Source: Sulfitobacter sp. D7 (GTDB lineage: Bacteria; Pseudomonadota; Alphaproteobacteria; Rhodobacterales; Rhodobacteraceae). Taken from it: 64,000 nucleotides of DNA. A model generated the notes under the pieces. The model was not told where the DNA came from, ran no database searches, and saw only the letters and a list, made by a program, of their open reading frames with translations. Each line of letters starts with the position of its first letter. The stretch's first letter is position 1. Below are positions 34,948 through 44,581 of the stretch, piece after piece. The stretch covers positions 372,001 through 436,000 of the forward strand of contig NZ_CP020694.1 in the NCBI RefSeq assembly GCF_003611275.1. The letters run 5' to 3'. The translations under genes and the position numbers were made by a program.

Positions 34948-35537
34948 CCGTTTTCCTTGGCCATCGCGGCGACGAAGGCAGGGCGTTCGCGCAGGGATTT
35001 GGCCCAGAGGTTCAGCTTATCATCCACGCGCGGGAATTTCGCGCCGATGGACCAGTTGATGCAATGCACCGCCAGCAGGTCGGGGACGGTGATCTGATCG
35101 CCCATCAGAAACGGCCCCTCCAGGCGGTCAGACAGGTTTTTGGCCGCACGTTCGAACTCGGCCTTGAGGCTGTCTTTGATCGCGGGCACGCGCGCTTCTT
35201 CGGGGAAAATGAAACTGTGTTTTGCCGCCGCCCAGAGGATCGCGTCGAACTCGTCAATCAGCCAAAAGGTCAATGCGTCCTGCCGCGCGCGTTCGGGCGT
35301 GCCTGCGGGGGCGGTCAGCGCGCCGTGCTTGTCGGCCAGATAGGTCATGATCGCGAGGGAATCGGTCAGTACCTCATCGCCGTCCACAAGGGCGGGGATC
35401 TTGCCCGAAGGGTTGTATTTGCGCGCCTCTTCCGAGCGCGGCGCGGCGGGGTTCAGCGCGTAGGGTTGGCCCAATTCTTCGAGCATCCACATGACGCGAA
35501 AAGCGCGGGATTTGGTGCCGCCGATGACAGTATACAT
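34944..35537 (-). CDS. Glutathione S-transferase family protein
   Basis: The 197-residue protein has an N-terminal thioredoxin-like domain (MYTVIGGTKSRAFRVMWMLE, with SRAF giving the Ser/Arg of beta-class-like GSTs) and the PALVDGDEVLTDSLAI glutathione-binding turn. A helical C-terminal domain follows. It may detoxify electrophiles or act in a specific catabolic step. GGGAGAGG precedes the ATG. It overlaps the flavoprotein gene and is followed upstream by holA on the same strand. Confidence 0.88.
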   Translation of the reverse strand: MYTVIGGTKSRAFRVMWMLEELGQPYALNPAAPRSEEARKYNPSGKIPALVDGDEVLTDSLAIMTYLADKHGALTAPAGTPERARQDALTFWLIDEFDAILWAAAKHSFIFPEEARVPAIKDSLKAEFERAAKNLSDRLEGPFLMGDQITVPDLLAVHCINWSIGAKFPRVDDKLNLWAKSLRERPAFVAAMAKENG

Positions 35538-35556
35538 TGAATTTCCTCTCCCAAAA

Positions 35557-36555
35557 TCAACGTTGTGCGCCCAGCATCGCCAGACGGATAAAGGCCCGCT
35601 CGACCAAAGCCAGCGCCGGGGCGTGCTGCCCGGCAGAGCGCAGCTTGAGGTCGGTTTCGGTCAGCACCGCAAGCGCAGTTTCCAGCTTCACCGCGCCCCA
35701 GTTGCGCGCCTGCCGCATGGCGCGGTCGCGGTCACGCACGCCGTAGATCGGCGCGCCGGGGTTGGCGGCGATGCGGTAGAGGGTGCGGAAATGCCGGGTC
35801 GCCATGATCGTCAGCGTTACCGGGTTCACGCCTTGGCCTTGCAGCTTGCTCATCACCGGGCCGATTTCGGCGGCGCGGGTCTCGGCGACCACATGCAGGA
35901 TGTCGTCGACCTCGGCCTCGGTCGAGGTGGGGGCGCAGGCGGCGATGTCTTCCAGCCCGATGGGGCTGCTGTCACCCAGTTTGTAGAGCGTGATCTTTTC
36001 TAGCGTTTGGCGGAAATCACCCGGATCAAGGGTGCGGGCCAGATCGCTGAGCGCGGCCATGGCGTCGGCCTCGGGGGTGAGGCCCGCATCCTTTAGCATC
36101 TGCTCAATCTCGGCCCGGTCGGGCGGGTTATCATAGATCGCGGTGGCATAGGCGTTGGGGTGGCTCTCAAAGGCTTTGAGCACCTTGGAGGTTTTTTTTA
36201 GATCGCCCGCCGTGACGATGATCTGCGCGTCGCCCGGCTGCCAGTCTTTCAGCGCGTCGAGCAGGATTTTGGCGATATTGTCATTTGCCTCTTCCACCAG
36301 CGCCGCTCGGGGGCCGGGGAAGAACCCGACGGCCTTGATCGCGTCCATCAGCATCGCCGGATCGCGGCGCAATTCGCCTGCGGGCATCCGGCCCAGGCGC
36401 ATTTCCTCTTCGGCATTGGCGCCAAGCAGGTTTTTCAGAAATTCCTGCCGTTTCAGCGCAACGCGCATGGCATCGCTGCCGTAGATCAAAAGCCCCGTCC
36501 GCGCGGGATCAGGCCGCGCGAAATAGGGCTTTGCGTCGCGCGGGGTGAGCTTCAT
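35557..36555 (-). CDS. holA: DNA polymerase III subunit delta
   Basis: The 332-residue clamp-loader subunit has the N-terminal [16 protein letters not shown] opening, LLIYGSDAMRV, and the FFPGPRAALVEEANDN region. In the clamp-loader complex delta opens the beta clamp. The ATG overlaps the lptE stop (ATGA), in the order leuS-lptE-holA that is conserved in alphaproteobacteria. Its 3' neighbour is the GST gene. Confidence 0.93.
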   Translation of the reverse strand: MKLTPRDAKPYFARPDPARTGLLIYGSDAMRVALKRQEFLKNLLGANAEEEMRLGRMPAGELRRDPAMLMDAIKAVGFFPGPRAALVEEANDNIAKILLDALKDWQPGDAQIIVTAGDLKKTSKVLKAFESHPNAYATAIYDNPPDRAEIEQMLKDAGLTPEADAMAALSDLARTLDPGDFRQTLEKITLYKLGDSSPIGLEDIAACAPTSTEAEVDDILHVVAETRAAEIGPVMSKLQGQGVNPVTLTIMATRHFRTLYRIAANPGAPIYGVRDRDRAMRQARNWGAVKLETALAVLTETDLKLRSAGQHAPALALVERAFIRLAMLGAQR

Positions 36556-37052
36556 TGCGGCAAGTCAGCTGCGTAAAGACGGCTCACGACGAGGTCAGCC
36601 AGAATCACCATTAGGCGCTCTTGCGCGTCCAACTCGGCGGCACGGGTGGCGACGGTGGTGCCGGTGGCGGAATAGCCGGTAAAGCTTTCGACCTTGCCCG
36701 AGGTCACGATTTGTCCGCTGTCGAGATCGCGCAGCGCGTAAGAGGTGGTGCCAAGCAGGTTATAGCGCCGGGTGTTGCCTTCGCTGTCGATGGCCAGCCC
36801 GTCTTCGGTTGTGGTGGTGGTCAGCGCCAGCCCCCAGCGGGGGGTGGCGGCACGGCCCAAGCGGGTTTCCACCTCGCGCACCAGAAAATAGCCAAAGCGG
36901 TCTTCGGGCGCATCGACCAGCACGCGGTTTTGCAGGGCCGTGCCCGCGCCGCCGGGGCCATAGACCGGCTCGAACCCGCAGGCGGCGAGCGCCAGCAGGG
37001 GCAGAGCCAACAGGAAGCGGCGGCGCATATGGGTGGGCTTAGGCAACGACAT
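36552..37052 (-). CDS. lptE: LPS assembly lipoprotein LptE
   Basis: The 166-residue outer-membrane lipoprotein plugs the LptD barrel during LPS export. The lipobox is [14 protein letters not shown], a typical start for the mature protein, followed by beta-strands such as [20 protein letters not shown]. The ATG at 37052 sits 7 nt after GGACGG inside the leuS end; an ATG at 37028 also gives an intact signal. It is encoded between leuS and holA, its usual place. Confidence 0.92.
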   Translation of the reverse strand: MSLPKPTHMRRRFLLALPLLALAACGFEPVYGPGGAGTALQNRVLVDAPEDRFGYFLVREVETRLGRAATPRWGLALTTTTTEDGLAIDSEGNTRRYNLLGTTSYALRDLDSGQIVTSGKVESFTGYSATGTTVATRAAELDAQERLMVILADLVVSRLYAADLPQ

Positions 37053-39585
37053 TCACAATCCGTCCGGGCACGACGATGACCTTTTTCGGTGTGGCCCCGT
37101 CCAGCGTTCGAATGACAGCTTCATGCGCCAGCGCGATTTTTTCAACCTCTTCCTTCGGCATGTCGGCGGGCACCTGAATTTCCGCCCGGCGTTTGCCGTT
37201 GATCTGAATCGGCAGGGTCACGGTGTCATCGACCAGCATCTTCTCGTCGGCCTTGGGCCATGGGGCCTTGGTGATCAGCCCTTCGCCGCCTTGATGCGCC
37301 CAGATGTCTTCCGACAGGTGCGGGGTCATCGGCGACATCAACTGCGCCAGCGTCATGATCGCTTCACGCTGCGCGGCATAGCCTGCTTTGGATTTTTGCA
37401 GTGTCGCTGTGAAAGCATAGAGCTTGGCAATCGCCGCGTTGAAGCCAAAGGATTCGACGCCCATCGTTACGTCATGGATCGTTTTATGCATGGCACGCAG
37501 CAGATCATCATCGCCGGTGCCAGCGGCATCACGGTCCATCTCGCCGACGCGGTCGCAGATGTTCCAGACGCGGGAGAGGTGCTTGTAAGACGCCTCGGCG
37601 CCGCTGGCGGTCCATTCCACATCGCGCTCGGGGGGCGAATCGCTGAGCACGAACCAACGCGCGGTGTCGGCGCCGTAGTTCGAGATGATGTGCAGCGGGT
37701 CGACGACGTTCTTCTTGGACTTCGACATCTTGGCGGAGGGAATGATCTCAACCTCGGTGCCGTCGCTGAGTTTGCCCTCGGTCACCTCCTCGGGCAGGTG
37801 ATAGACCGGGCGGCCATTATCGTCGCGGGTCTGGTAGATCTCATGCGTCACCATGCCTTGGGTAAAGAGCGCGTCGAAGGGCTCAACAGCGCTTTCGGGC
37901 AGGTGGCCGGTGATCTGCATCGCACGGGCAAAGAAGCGCGAGTAGAGCAGGTGCAGGATCGCGTGTTCGATGCCGCCGATATATTGATCGACGTTCATCC
38001 AATATTGCGCGTCTTCCATGACGGTGGGCGTGTCCGCGCGCGGCGCGGTGAAACGGGCGAAATACCACGAACTGTCGACGAAGGTGTCCATCGTGTCGGT
38101 CTCGCGCAGGGCGTCCTTGCCGCAGGCGGGGCAGGCGCAGTTGCGCCATGTCGGGTGGCGGTCAAGCGGGTTGCCGGGGGTGTCAAAAGTGACGTCGTAG
38201 GGCAGCTCGATCGGCAGGTTCTCTTTCTTTTCAGGCACCACGCCGCAGTCGTCGCAATGGGCAACCGGGATCGGGCAGCCCCAGTAGCGCTGGCGGCTCA
38301 GCCCCCAGTCGCGCAGGCGGTATTTGGTGACGCCTTGGCCGATGCCGTTTTCTTCACAAAAGGCGATGGCGGCATCAACAGCCTCTTCGCCGGTTTGCCA
38401 CTGGTCGCCGGCAAAGCCACGGTTGTAGAACACCTTTTCCGACTTCTGCGGCACGAAGGCTTCGTCGAGCTTGGGCGAGGCATCTTCCGACGGCAGGAAG
38501 GTCGAGATGATCGGCAACTCGTACTTCGTTGCAAAGTCGAAATCGCGCTGGTCGTGGCCTGGGCAGCCAAAGATTGCGCCGGTGCCGTAGTCCATCAAGA
38601 TGAAGTTGGCGATATAGACGGGCAGTTCATGCGCCGTGTCAAAGGGATGGCGCACGCGGATGCCGGTGTCATAGCCCAGCTTCTCGGCGGTCTCGATCGC
38701 CTCTTCGGTGGTGCCGCCCTTGCGGCATTCGGCGCAGAAGGCGGCGACGGCTTCATCGTCCCGCTCCAGCGTCTTGGCCAGCGGGTGATCGGGGGAAATG
38801 CCGACAAAAGACGCGCCCAGCAGCGTGTCGGGGCGAGTGGTGTAGACTTCGATGCGGTCGAAACCTTCAGGCGCTTCGATGGTCGAGAAGGCAAACTGCA
38901 GCCCGCGCGATTTGCCGATCCAGTTCGCCTGCATCAGCTTTACCTTCGCGGGCCAGTTGTCGAGGCTGTCGAGCGCCGAGAGCAACTCTTCGGAGTGGTC
39001 CGAAATCTTGAAGAACCACTGCGTCAACTCGCGCCGCTCTACCGGCGCGCCAGAGCGCCAGCCGCAGCCGTTTTCGACCTGCTCGTTGGCCAGCACGGTC
39101 ATATCGACCGGGTCCCAGTTCACCACGGCGTTTTTGCGGTAGACCAGCCCCTCTTTGAGGAAGTCCAAAAACAGCGCCTGCTGCTGGCCGTAGTAACCGG
39201 GGTGGCAGGTGGCGATCTCGCGCGACCAGTCAATCGACAGGCCGAGCGGCTTCATCTGCTTTTTCATCTCGGCGATGTTGTCATAGGTCCAATCCGCCGG
39301 GTGGCCGCCGATGGCCATGGCGGCGTTTTCGGCGGGCATGCCAAAGGCGTCCCAGCCCATCGGGTGCAGCACGTTATGCCCGGTGGCGGTCTTGTAGCGC
39401 GCGATCACGTCGCCCATCGTGTAGTTGCGCACATGGCCCATGTGGATGCGGCCCGACGGGTAGGGGAACATCTCAAGCACATAGTATTTCGGCTTGTCAG
39501 CGTTGCGGACGGCCTGAAAGACGCCATCCTTTTCCCAGGCTTGCTGCCAGCGGGCTTCGATCTCGGCGGGGGTATAGCGGGGCAT
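37039..39585 (-). CDS. leuS: Leucine--tRNA ligase
   Basis: The 848-residue class I aminoacyl-tRNA synthetase has the HIGH-type signature in [15 protein letters not shown] and [12 protein letters not shown] near the C-terminal third. The CP1 editing domain (with the GVSPDHPL-like region and zinc-type Cys groups such as CDDCG and CPACG) lies between them. Length fits bacterial LeuRS. The start is the ATG at 39585 ([14 protein letters not shown]). It is first in the leuS-lptE-holA operon. Confidence 0.96.
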   Translation of the reverse strand: MPRYTPAEIEARWQQAWEKDGVFQAVRNADKPKYYVLEMFPYPSGRIHMGHVRNYTMGDVIARYKTATGHNVLHPMGWDAFGMPAENAAMAIGGHPADWTYDNIAEMKKQMKPLGLSIDWSREIATCHPGYYGQQQALFLDFLKEGLVYRKNAVVNWDPVDMTVLANEQVENGCGWRSGAPVERRELTQWFFKISDHSEELLSALDSLDNWPAKVKLMQANWIGKSRGLQFAFSTIEAPEGFDRIEVYTTRPDTLLGASFVGISPDHPLAKTLERDDEAVAAFCAECRKGGTTEEAIETAEKLGYDTGIRVRHPFDTAHELPVYIANFILMDYGTGAIFGCPGHDQRDFDFATKYELPIISTFLPSEDASPKLDEAFVPQKSEKVFYNRGFAGDQWQTGEEAVDAAIAFCEENGIGQGVTKYRLRDWGLSRQRYWGCPIPVAHCDDCGVVPEKKENLPIELPYDVTFDTPGNPLDRHPTWRNCACPACGKDALRETDTMDTFVDSSWYFARFTAPRADTPTVMEDAQYWMNVDQYIGGIEHAILHLLYSRFFARAMQITGHLPESAVEPFDALFTQGMVTHEIYQTRDDNGRPVYHLPEEVTEGKLSDGTEVEIIPSAKMSKSKKNVVDPLHIISNYGADTARWFVLSDSPPERDVEWTASGAEASYKHLSRVWNICDRVGEMDRDAAGTGDDDLLRAMHKTIHDVTMGVESFGFNAAIAKLYAFTATLQKSKAGYAAQREAIMTLAQLMSPMTPHLSEDIWAHQGGEGLITKAPWPKADEKMLVDDTVTLPIQINGKRRAEIQVPADMPKEEVEKIALAHEAVIRTLDGATPKKVIVVPGRIVNVVA

Positions 39586-39604
39586 GACGGGGACCTTATG
39601 ACAT

Positions 39605-39643
39605 GAAAAACGCCGGGCTGCTGCTCTCACAAGGCCCGGCGTT
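39605..39643 (-). terminator. Terminator after the DUF3576 lipoprotein gene
   Basis: AACGCCGGGC (39609-39618) and GCCCGGCGTT (39634-39643) form a perfect 10-bp stem, and on the minus strand a run of five Ts follows (39606-39610 read as A on +). It separates the DUF3576 gene from leuS. Confidence 0.82.
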
Positions 39644-39667
39644 GGAAACGTGTTGAGTTAAGCGGGC

Positions 39668-40162
39668 TCAGAATCTGCTGTCGGACACGCGCATCTCCCG
39701 CGCCCGGCTGAGGATCGCATCCTCTACCGCGCGGGTTGTCGCCCGTGCCACCGGCTGGCCGCCCGAGGATTGCAGCGCCACGTTGAGCGAGCGGGCATCC
39801 AGTGCCGGGTCGTCGATCAGCACGGTCGCGCGATAGGCACGGCCACCGCCCGGAGGGGTGCCGTAGCCCGTGACGATAACCCCGGTGAAAGGATCGACCG
39901 ATTGCACCGGCAGGAAGTTCAACACTTCCAGCGAGGCCGACCAGAGGTACTTGTTCACTGAAACGCTGGAATCCGTGTTCTTGCGATTGAAGATCGACCA
40001 GATCGTATTGTCTGGATTGGTCTCAATGTTATTGGGATTGTTCGGGTTGGTGTATTGATCCGGCCGTTCCGTGGCTGGGCTGCCAAAGCCCCCACCACAG
40101 GCGGCAAGCGCGCTGAGCGCCAGAACGGAGATCGCCATCTTGCAAGCGGTACGAAGGGCCAT
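39668..40162 (-). CDS. DUF3576 lipoprotein
   Basis: The 164-residue lipoprotein has a lipobox at LSALAACGGGFG. After a short Asn/Pro-rich linker (PNNPNNIETNPDN) comes a compact domain with LWSASLEVLNFLPVQSVDPFTGVIVTGYGT, characteristic of DUF3576. It ends in a helix (AVEDAILSRAREMRVSDSRF). Function is unknown; it is probably anchored in the outer membrane. It is followed by its own terminator and then leuS. Confidence 0.85.
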   Translation of the reverse strand: MALRTACKMAISVLALSALAACGGGFGSPATERPDQYTNPNNPNNIETNPDNTIWSIFNRKNTDSSVSVNKYLWSASLEVLNFLPVQSVDPFTGVIVTGYGTPPGGGRAYRATVLIDDPALDARSLNVALQSSGGQPVARATTRAVEDAILSRAREMRVSDSRF

Positions 40163-40453
40163 TGCAGCTTTCCTTTGCCTGTTTGCGCTCCGGTCTATCC
40201 AAGCAGGCCCTTATCGGCAAGGTCTATGTCATAGGTGCCTGTTCGGGCGCTCTGCCCCTGCGCCAAAGGCAGTAACGGGCAGGCGGGGCAGGCCCGGGCG
40301 GCGAAACTGTGGCATAGCTGCACCAGCGTCAGCGACATTGAGGGCGGGGGGCGCGCGAACCTTGCCAAGTGCGGGGCATTGGGGGCAAACACCCTTCATA
40401 CCCTTACCGGATTCCCCGGTCTGGGCATATGAATTCAAACCGAGGGAAAACTC
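40163..40453. other. Intergenic region between DUF3576 lipoprotein and porin genes, no gene seen
   Basis: This 291-bp divergent region should hold the promoters of both genes. It has C/G-rich repeats near 40258-40310 and a GAGGGAAAACTC ribosome site before the porin ATG. I could not settle on a -35/-10 pair. Short frames here lack family similarity. Confidence 0.5.
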
Positions 40454-41404
40454 ATGAAAAAAGTTCTCTTCGCTACAACAGCCCTGGTTGCGACCGCCGG
40501 TGTAGCAGCAGCAGACGTAACATTCGGCGGCTACGGCCGTTTTGGTATCCTGTACAACGACACAGCAGCAGGCGACTCCACAGACGTCACCAGCCGTTTC
40601 CGTCTGCAGATCGACGCGACAGCTGAGTCCGACGCTGGCGTTGTTGTTGGTGCCCGTGCACGTATCCAGCAGAACAACTCCGATGAGCAGCAGTCGATCA
40701 ACGCTGGTCCCGACAACATTCTCGGCACAGCTGACGACTTCGCAGAAAATGCTGGTCCCGCAGGCACAGGCATCAACGGCGTTCGTTTCTTCGCTCGTTC
40801 CGGTGGCTTTGAAGTCGGCGTTGGCAACATCTTCGGTGCTCTGGAATCCATGCCGGGTCAGTACCCGATCGACCTCGGCCTGACCGGCCTGGGCTATGAC
40901 TACACCGCCTACGCCGGCAACGGCGACGCATACTCCTCCGGTGGTAACGGCGCAGCTGGCTCCAACGGCGTTGAAGTCATGTACTCCGCTGGCGATCTGT
41001 CGGTTCACGTGTCTGCTTCCGACACCAACGACCGCGTTGCTGGTTACGTTGCTTACACATGGAGCGGCTGGACCTTCGCAGTTGGTGGTCAAGACTCCGA
41101 CGACGCAGGCGACACCGAGTTCACAGCAACAGCTGGCGGTTCCTTCGGCATCGCCGACGTGACACTGGCGTTTGCTGACAACGGCACCAACGGTGACCGC
41201 GTTGTTCTGGCCGGTCGTTTCGACGTTGGCGCAGCGACAGACGTAGAAGTCTATGTTGCTGACCAAGACGGCGCAGGCAACGACACCGGCTACGGTGTTG
41301 ACTTCAACCACGACCTGGGCGGCGGTGTCTCCCTGCGTGGTGGTGTTGCTCACCGCTTCAACGGCGACGACCGCGCCGACATGGGTGTTCGCTTCAACTT
41401 CTAA
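40454..41404 (+). CDS. Outer-membrane porin
   Basis: The 316-residue protein has a signal peptide (MKKVLFATTALVATAGVAAA, cleaved before DVTFGGYGRFG). The rest is beta-barrel strands ending in the outer-membrane insertion signal RADMGVRFNF with C-terminal Phe. It matches the Rhodobacter-type small porins that form water-filled trimeric channels. Codon choice differs from its neighbours (frequent CGT, GCT, ACA, GGT, few AT-poor rare codons), as in very highly expressed genes. A strong terminator follows. Confidence 0.93.
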   Translation: MKKVLFATTALVATAGVAAADVTFGGYGRFGILYNDTAAGDSTDVTSRFRLQIDATAESDAGVVVGARARIQQNNSDEQQSINAGPDNILGTADDFAENAGPAGTGINGVRFFARSGGFEVGVGNIFGALESMPGQYPIDLGLTGLGYDYTAYAGNGDAYSSGGNGAAGSNGVEVMYSAGDLSVHVSASDTNDRVAGYVAYTWSGWTFAVGGQDSDDAGDTEFTATAGGSFGIADVTLAFADNGTNGDRVVLAGRFDVGAATDVEVYVADQDGAGNDTGYGVDFNHDLGGGVSLRGGVAHRFNGDDRADMGVRFNF

Positions 41405-41428
41405 GTTGAACGACATACTCTGAATATT

Positions 41429-41460
41429 GGGGCAGGCCTTTCGGTCTGCCCCTTTTCTTT
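41429..41460 (+). terminator. Rho-independent terminator of the porin gene
   Basis: GGGGCAGGCC (41429-41438) pairs with GGTCTGCCCC (41443-41452) around a TTTC loop with one wobble pair, followed by TTTTCTTTT. Confidence 0.88.
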
Positions 41461-41506
41461 TACTCAAGGCTGTTGTTTTCTGCGCGCCTGAAATGGAGGG
41501 CCGAAA

Positions 41507-42160
41507 ATGAGTCTGAGCGACATCCAAAACCGCATCACGAAAGCCGAAGCCGATGCAGGCCGCGCGGCGGGGTCGGTCACCTTGATCGCCGTCAGCAAGG
41601 TTCAGCCCGACGCGCGTGTGCGTGCGGTCTTGGAAGAGGGACACTGCTCTTTCGGCGAGAACCGCGTGCAAGAGGCGGCGGGCAAATGGCCCGGCTTCCG
41701 CGAAGAATTCGACGGCATCGACCTGCACATCATCGGCCCCTTGCAAAGCAACAAAGTCCGTCAGGCGATGGAACTGGCAGAGGCGATCCACACGGTCGAC
41801 CGGCCCAAACTGGCCAAGACCATCGCGCGTCTGGCGCAGGAAATGGGCCGCTGTCCCGATCTGTTCATTCAGGTCAACACCGGCGAAGAAGATCAGAAGG
41901 CCGGGGTGATGCCCCGTGAGGCGGATGATTTCATTGCCGAATGCCGCGCGCTGGATCTGCCCATCAAGGGGCTGATGTGCATCCCCCCGGTGGATGAGGC
42001 CCCATCGCTGCATTTCGCCCTGCTGGCCAAGATTGCCGCGCGCAACGATCTAAGCGGCCTGTCGATGGGCATGAGCGGTGACTTTGAGCAGGCCATCGCG
42101 CTTGGTGCTACCCATGTGCGCGTCGGCTCTGCCATCTTTGGCGAGCGGGTTAGCGAATAA
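41507..42160 (+). CDS. YggS family pyridoxal-phosphate homeostasis protein
   Basis: The 217-residue alanine-racemase-fold protein has the PLP lysine in LIAVSKVQPDARV, the FGENRVQEAAGKWP segment and the phosphate-binding end SMGMSGDFEQAIALGATHVRVGSAIFG, all typical of YggS/PLPHP. These proteins buffer PLP and affect amino acid pools. GGAGGG precedes the ATG. It overlaps the convergent L,D-transpeptidase gene by 11 nt. Confidence 0.93.
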   Translation: MSLSDIQNRITKAEADAGRAAGSVTLIAVSKVQPDARVRAVLEEGHCSFGENRVQEAAGKWPGFREEFDGIDLHIIGPLQSNKVRQAMELAEAIHTVDRPKLAKTIARLAQEMGRCPDLFIQVNTGEEDQKAGVMPREADDFIAECRALDLPIKGLMCIPPVDEAPSLHFALLAKIAARNDLSGLSMGMSGDFEQAIALGATHVRVGSAIFGERVSE

Positions 42161-42644
42161 TCAGCCGCGTCGCCGGGCCGACACGGGCCGCGATCTCATG
42201 AAGATCGTCCCGCGCAAAGGCGATGCAGCCCTCGGTCGGGTAGCCGGGCCGCCGCCACTGGTGAATAAAGATCGCGGAGCCGCGCCCGGCCTCGGCCTCT
42301 GGCCAGTTCCAATCGGTCAGGATCACCAGATCATAGAGCGGATCAGCGCGGCGCAGCGCCTCATGGCTATGGCCATAGGGCGCGTGGACGCGGTGGTTGT
42401 AGTCTGGCTGACCACTGGCGTCCGACCACAGGTCACCCGGGCGGATCGGCTGCGCCCAGGCGCTCGGAGCAGGGATACGGTCAGGCCGGTAGAGAATCCC
42501 CACCAAACGGTGCACCCCGCGCGGCGTCGCCCCATCGCCTTCGCGCTTGTCACGGGTCAGACCGCCCTTGCCGATGCTGCAGGCATAGCGCCGCCCCTGA
42601 AACCGCAGCCCCGTCGGGGTCAAAACCATGTCATTAGGTGTCAC
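42150..42644 (-). CDS. L,D-transpeptidase family (YkuD) protein
   Basis: The 164-residue protein has a YkuD-type catalytic core: YGHSHEALRR, IFIHQWRRPGYPTEGCIAFARD with the Cys nucleophile in EGCIAF preceded by the His. It lacks a visible signal peptide, unlike classical L,D-transpeptidases, and belongs to the short cytosolic-looking type. Cross-linking or modifying peptidoglycan is inference. Its ATG overlaps the ribA stop (ATGA), so the two are cotranscribed. Confidence 0.85.
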   Translation of the reverse strand: MTPNDMVLTPTGLRFQGRRYACSIGKGGLTRDKREGDGATPRGVHRLVGILYRPDRIPAPSAWAQPIRPGDLWSDASGQPDYNHRVHAPYGHSHEALRRADPLYDLVILTDWNWPEAEAGRGSAIFIHQWRRPGYPTEGCIAFARDDLHEIAARVGPATRLIIR

Positions 42645-43732
42645 AGGAAATGGCCCGATTTTGCGGCCTTGGTGGCCAGATAGGCGCTGTTATGGCGGTT
42701 TTCGCCCACGGCGAGCGGGACACGTTCGGTCACCGCAACGCCGCTTTGCTCCATCATGCCGACCTTGCGGGGGTTGTTGGTCAGCAGACGCACGGCGGAA
42801 AAACCCATCGACCGCAGGATGTCCGCGCCAAGGCGAAAGTCGCGCTCATCATCCTCAAACCCCAGTCGGTGATTGGCCTCCACGGTATCAAAGCCTTGAT
42901 CCTGAAGGGAATAGGCGCGCATCTTATTGGCAAGGCCGATGCCGCGCCCCTCCTGGTTAAGATAGAGCAGGATACCGTTGCCCTCACCGCCCATTTGCGC
43001 CAGCGCCGCACGAAGCTGCGGGCCGCAGTCGCATTTCAGACTGCCCATAAGATCGCCGGTAAAGCAGGCCGAGTGTAGACGGCAGAGAACGGGTGTGTTG
43101 CGGGCAGGGCGGCCAATCTCGATGGCATAGTGTTCTTCGCCGCCGTCCTCGGGGCGGAAGATATGCAAGCGACCGGCCTCGGACACCTCCATCGGCAGGC
43201 GGGCATTGACCACTGGGTGCAGCGCGCTGCGGCGCGCAAGAACGGGGGCGGCGGCTGTAAGATCAATCATGGTCAACCCATGCAGTTGCGCGAAGTCAGC
43301 GCCCTGCGGCAGGTCCAGCATCAGCGCTGCGGGCAGCATTCGCGCGGCTTTCACCAAATCCAACGCGGCACTGTGCGCGGCAGTATCGCCACCCCGCGCG
43401 GTTTTGAGCGGGCCTTTCATCGGGGCGCGCAGATCATCCGCCGGATCAGCGATGCTTTGCACCCAAGCGGGCGTTGCACCGGGAGGCAGCAGTACGCGGG
43501 CGAGATTGCCGTCATAGGCGCGGGCCTTTAACGTCTCCGCCCGCCGCGCCGTGATCGCCAACACCGGCGCGCCGCCCAAGGCCAACACATCCGCAAGACG
43601 CTGCGCGGTGAGCGTTTCAGCCGCCAGTACGAGAGAGGCCTGTGCACCCTCGGCCAAAACCACGGGCACGCCCATGCGTAGATCGGCCCGCGCACGCGCC
43701 AGTTGTTCGGTGATGTCCGGGGCGAAACTCAT
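42641..43732 (-). CDS. ribA: GTP cyclohydrolase II with divergent N-terminal RibB-like domain
   Basis: The 363-residue protein ends in a full GTP cyclohydrolase II domain (about residues 165-360): zinc cysteines in CRLHSACFTGDLMGSLKCDCG, the LYLNQEGRGIGLANKMRAY substrate loop and the RLLTNNPRKV end. It commits GTP to riboflavin synthesis. The N-terminal 160 residues resemble the DHBP-synthase layout but lack the acidic DEREnEGD-type active site, so they are probably catalytically dead. The ATG at 43732 is preferred to a TTG four codons earlier. Confidence 0.9.
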   Translation of the reverse strand: MSFAPDITEQLARARADLRMGVPVVLAEGAQASLVLAAETLTAQRLADVLALGGAPVLAITARRAETLKARAYDGNLARVLLPPGATPAWVQSIADPADDLRAPMKGPLKTARGGDTAAHSAALDLVKAARMLPAALMLDLPQGADFAQLHGLTMIDLTAAAPVLARRSALHPVVNARLPMEVSEAGRLHIFRPEDGGEEHYAIEIGRPARNTPVLCRLHSACFTGDLMGSLKCDCGPQLRAALAQMGGEGNGILLYLNQEGRGIGLANKMRAYSLQDQGFDTVEANHRLGFEDDERDFRLGADILRSMGFSAVRLLTNNPRKVGMMEQSGVAVTERVPLAVGENRHNSAYLATKAAKSGHFL

Positions 43733-43894
43733 GGTTTGTTGCAACTCCGCAAAGGCTTCAGCGTTTATCTAAGTTATTTCCCAAGGAATTGAAACATTTC
43801 ACGCTTTGTTGACACGAGGCTGTGAGACAGAGGTCACATCCCTTGTCGGACCCCATGTCGAAGCGCATGTATAAGACAACAGACGGAGAGATAG

Positions 43895-44581
43895 ATGGCC
43901 CAGCTTAAGAAAATCCTGCTCGTTGACGATGACGATGACCTGCGCGAAGCGCTGAGCGAACAGCTTATCATGACCGAGGATTTCGATGTGTTCGAGGCCG
44001 CCAACGGCACCGAGGCGATGACCAAGGCGAAAGAGGCGCTCTATGATCTTATCATCCTCGACGTGGGCCTGCCCGATACCGATGGCCGTGAGCTTTGCCG
44101 TCTGATGCGCAAACAGGGGGTGAAAAGCCCAATCCTGATGCTGACCGGCCATGACACCGATGCCGATACCATCCTCGGCCTTGATGCGGGGGCGAATGAC
44201 TATGTCACCAAACCGTTCAAATTCCCCGTCCTTCTGGCCCGTATCCGTGCGCAACTCCGCCAGCACGAGCAGTCCGAAGATGCGGTGTTCCAGCTTGGAC
44301 CCTATACGTTCAAACCCGCGATGAAGGTTCTGACCACGGAGGACGACCGCAAGGTGCGTCTGACCGAGAAAGAGACCAATATCCTCAAGTTCCTCTACCG
44401 CTCCAACGATGGTGTGGTGCCGCGCGATGTGTTGCTGCATGAGGTCTGGGGTTACAACGCGGGCGTCACGACCCACACGCTTGAAACCCATATTTACCGC
44501 CTGCGGCAGAAGATCGAGCCTGACCCTTCGAATGCCCGCTTGCTGGTGACTGAATCCGGTGGTTATCGCCTGATGGCATAA
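43895..44581 (+). CDS. OmpR/PhoB-family response regulator
   Basis: The 228-residue regulator has an N-terminal receiver domain (acidic pocket LLVDDDDDL, phosphorylatable Asp in LIILDVGLPDTDG, T in LMLTGHD, Lys in YVTKPF) and a C-terminal winged helix (KVRLTEKETNILKFLYRS, HIYRLRQKIEPDP, ESGGYRLMA). No histidine kinase is adjacent, so it is an orphan in this window. GGAGAG precedes the ATG. A stretch with several hairpins and a terminator follows its stop. Confidence 0.93.
   Translation: MAQLKKILLVDDDDDLREALSEQLIMTEDFDVFEAANGTEAMTKAKEALYDLIILDVGLPDTDGRELCRLMRKQGVKSPILMLTGHDTDADTILGLDAGANDYVTKPFKFPVLLARIRAQLRQHEQSEDAVFQLGPYTFKPAMKVLTTEDDRKVRLTEKETNILKFLYRSNDGVVPRDVLLHEVWGYNAGVTTHTLETHIYRLRQKIEPDPSNARLLVTESGGYRLMA

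Noticed and set aside
37033..39606. 857-codon open frame on + opposite leuS
   Set aside because: It is exactly antisense to a full-length leucyl-tRNA synthetase with all motifs; in high-GC genomes the codon bias of a real gene keeps the opposite frame open. The translation is Gly/Arg/His-rich and matches no family.
40229..42013. 594-codon open frame on - across the porin and yggS
   Set aside because: It spans two real plus-strand genes and their terminator. The Val/Cys/Thr-rich stretch is the reverse of the porin's biased codons.
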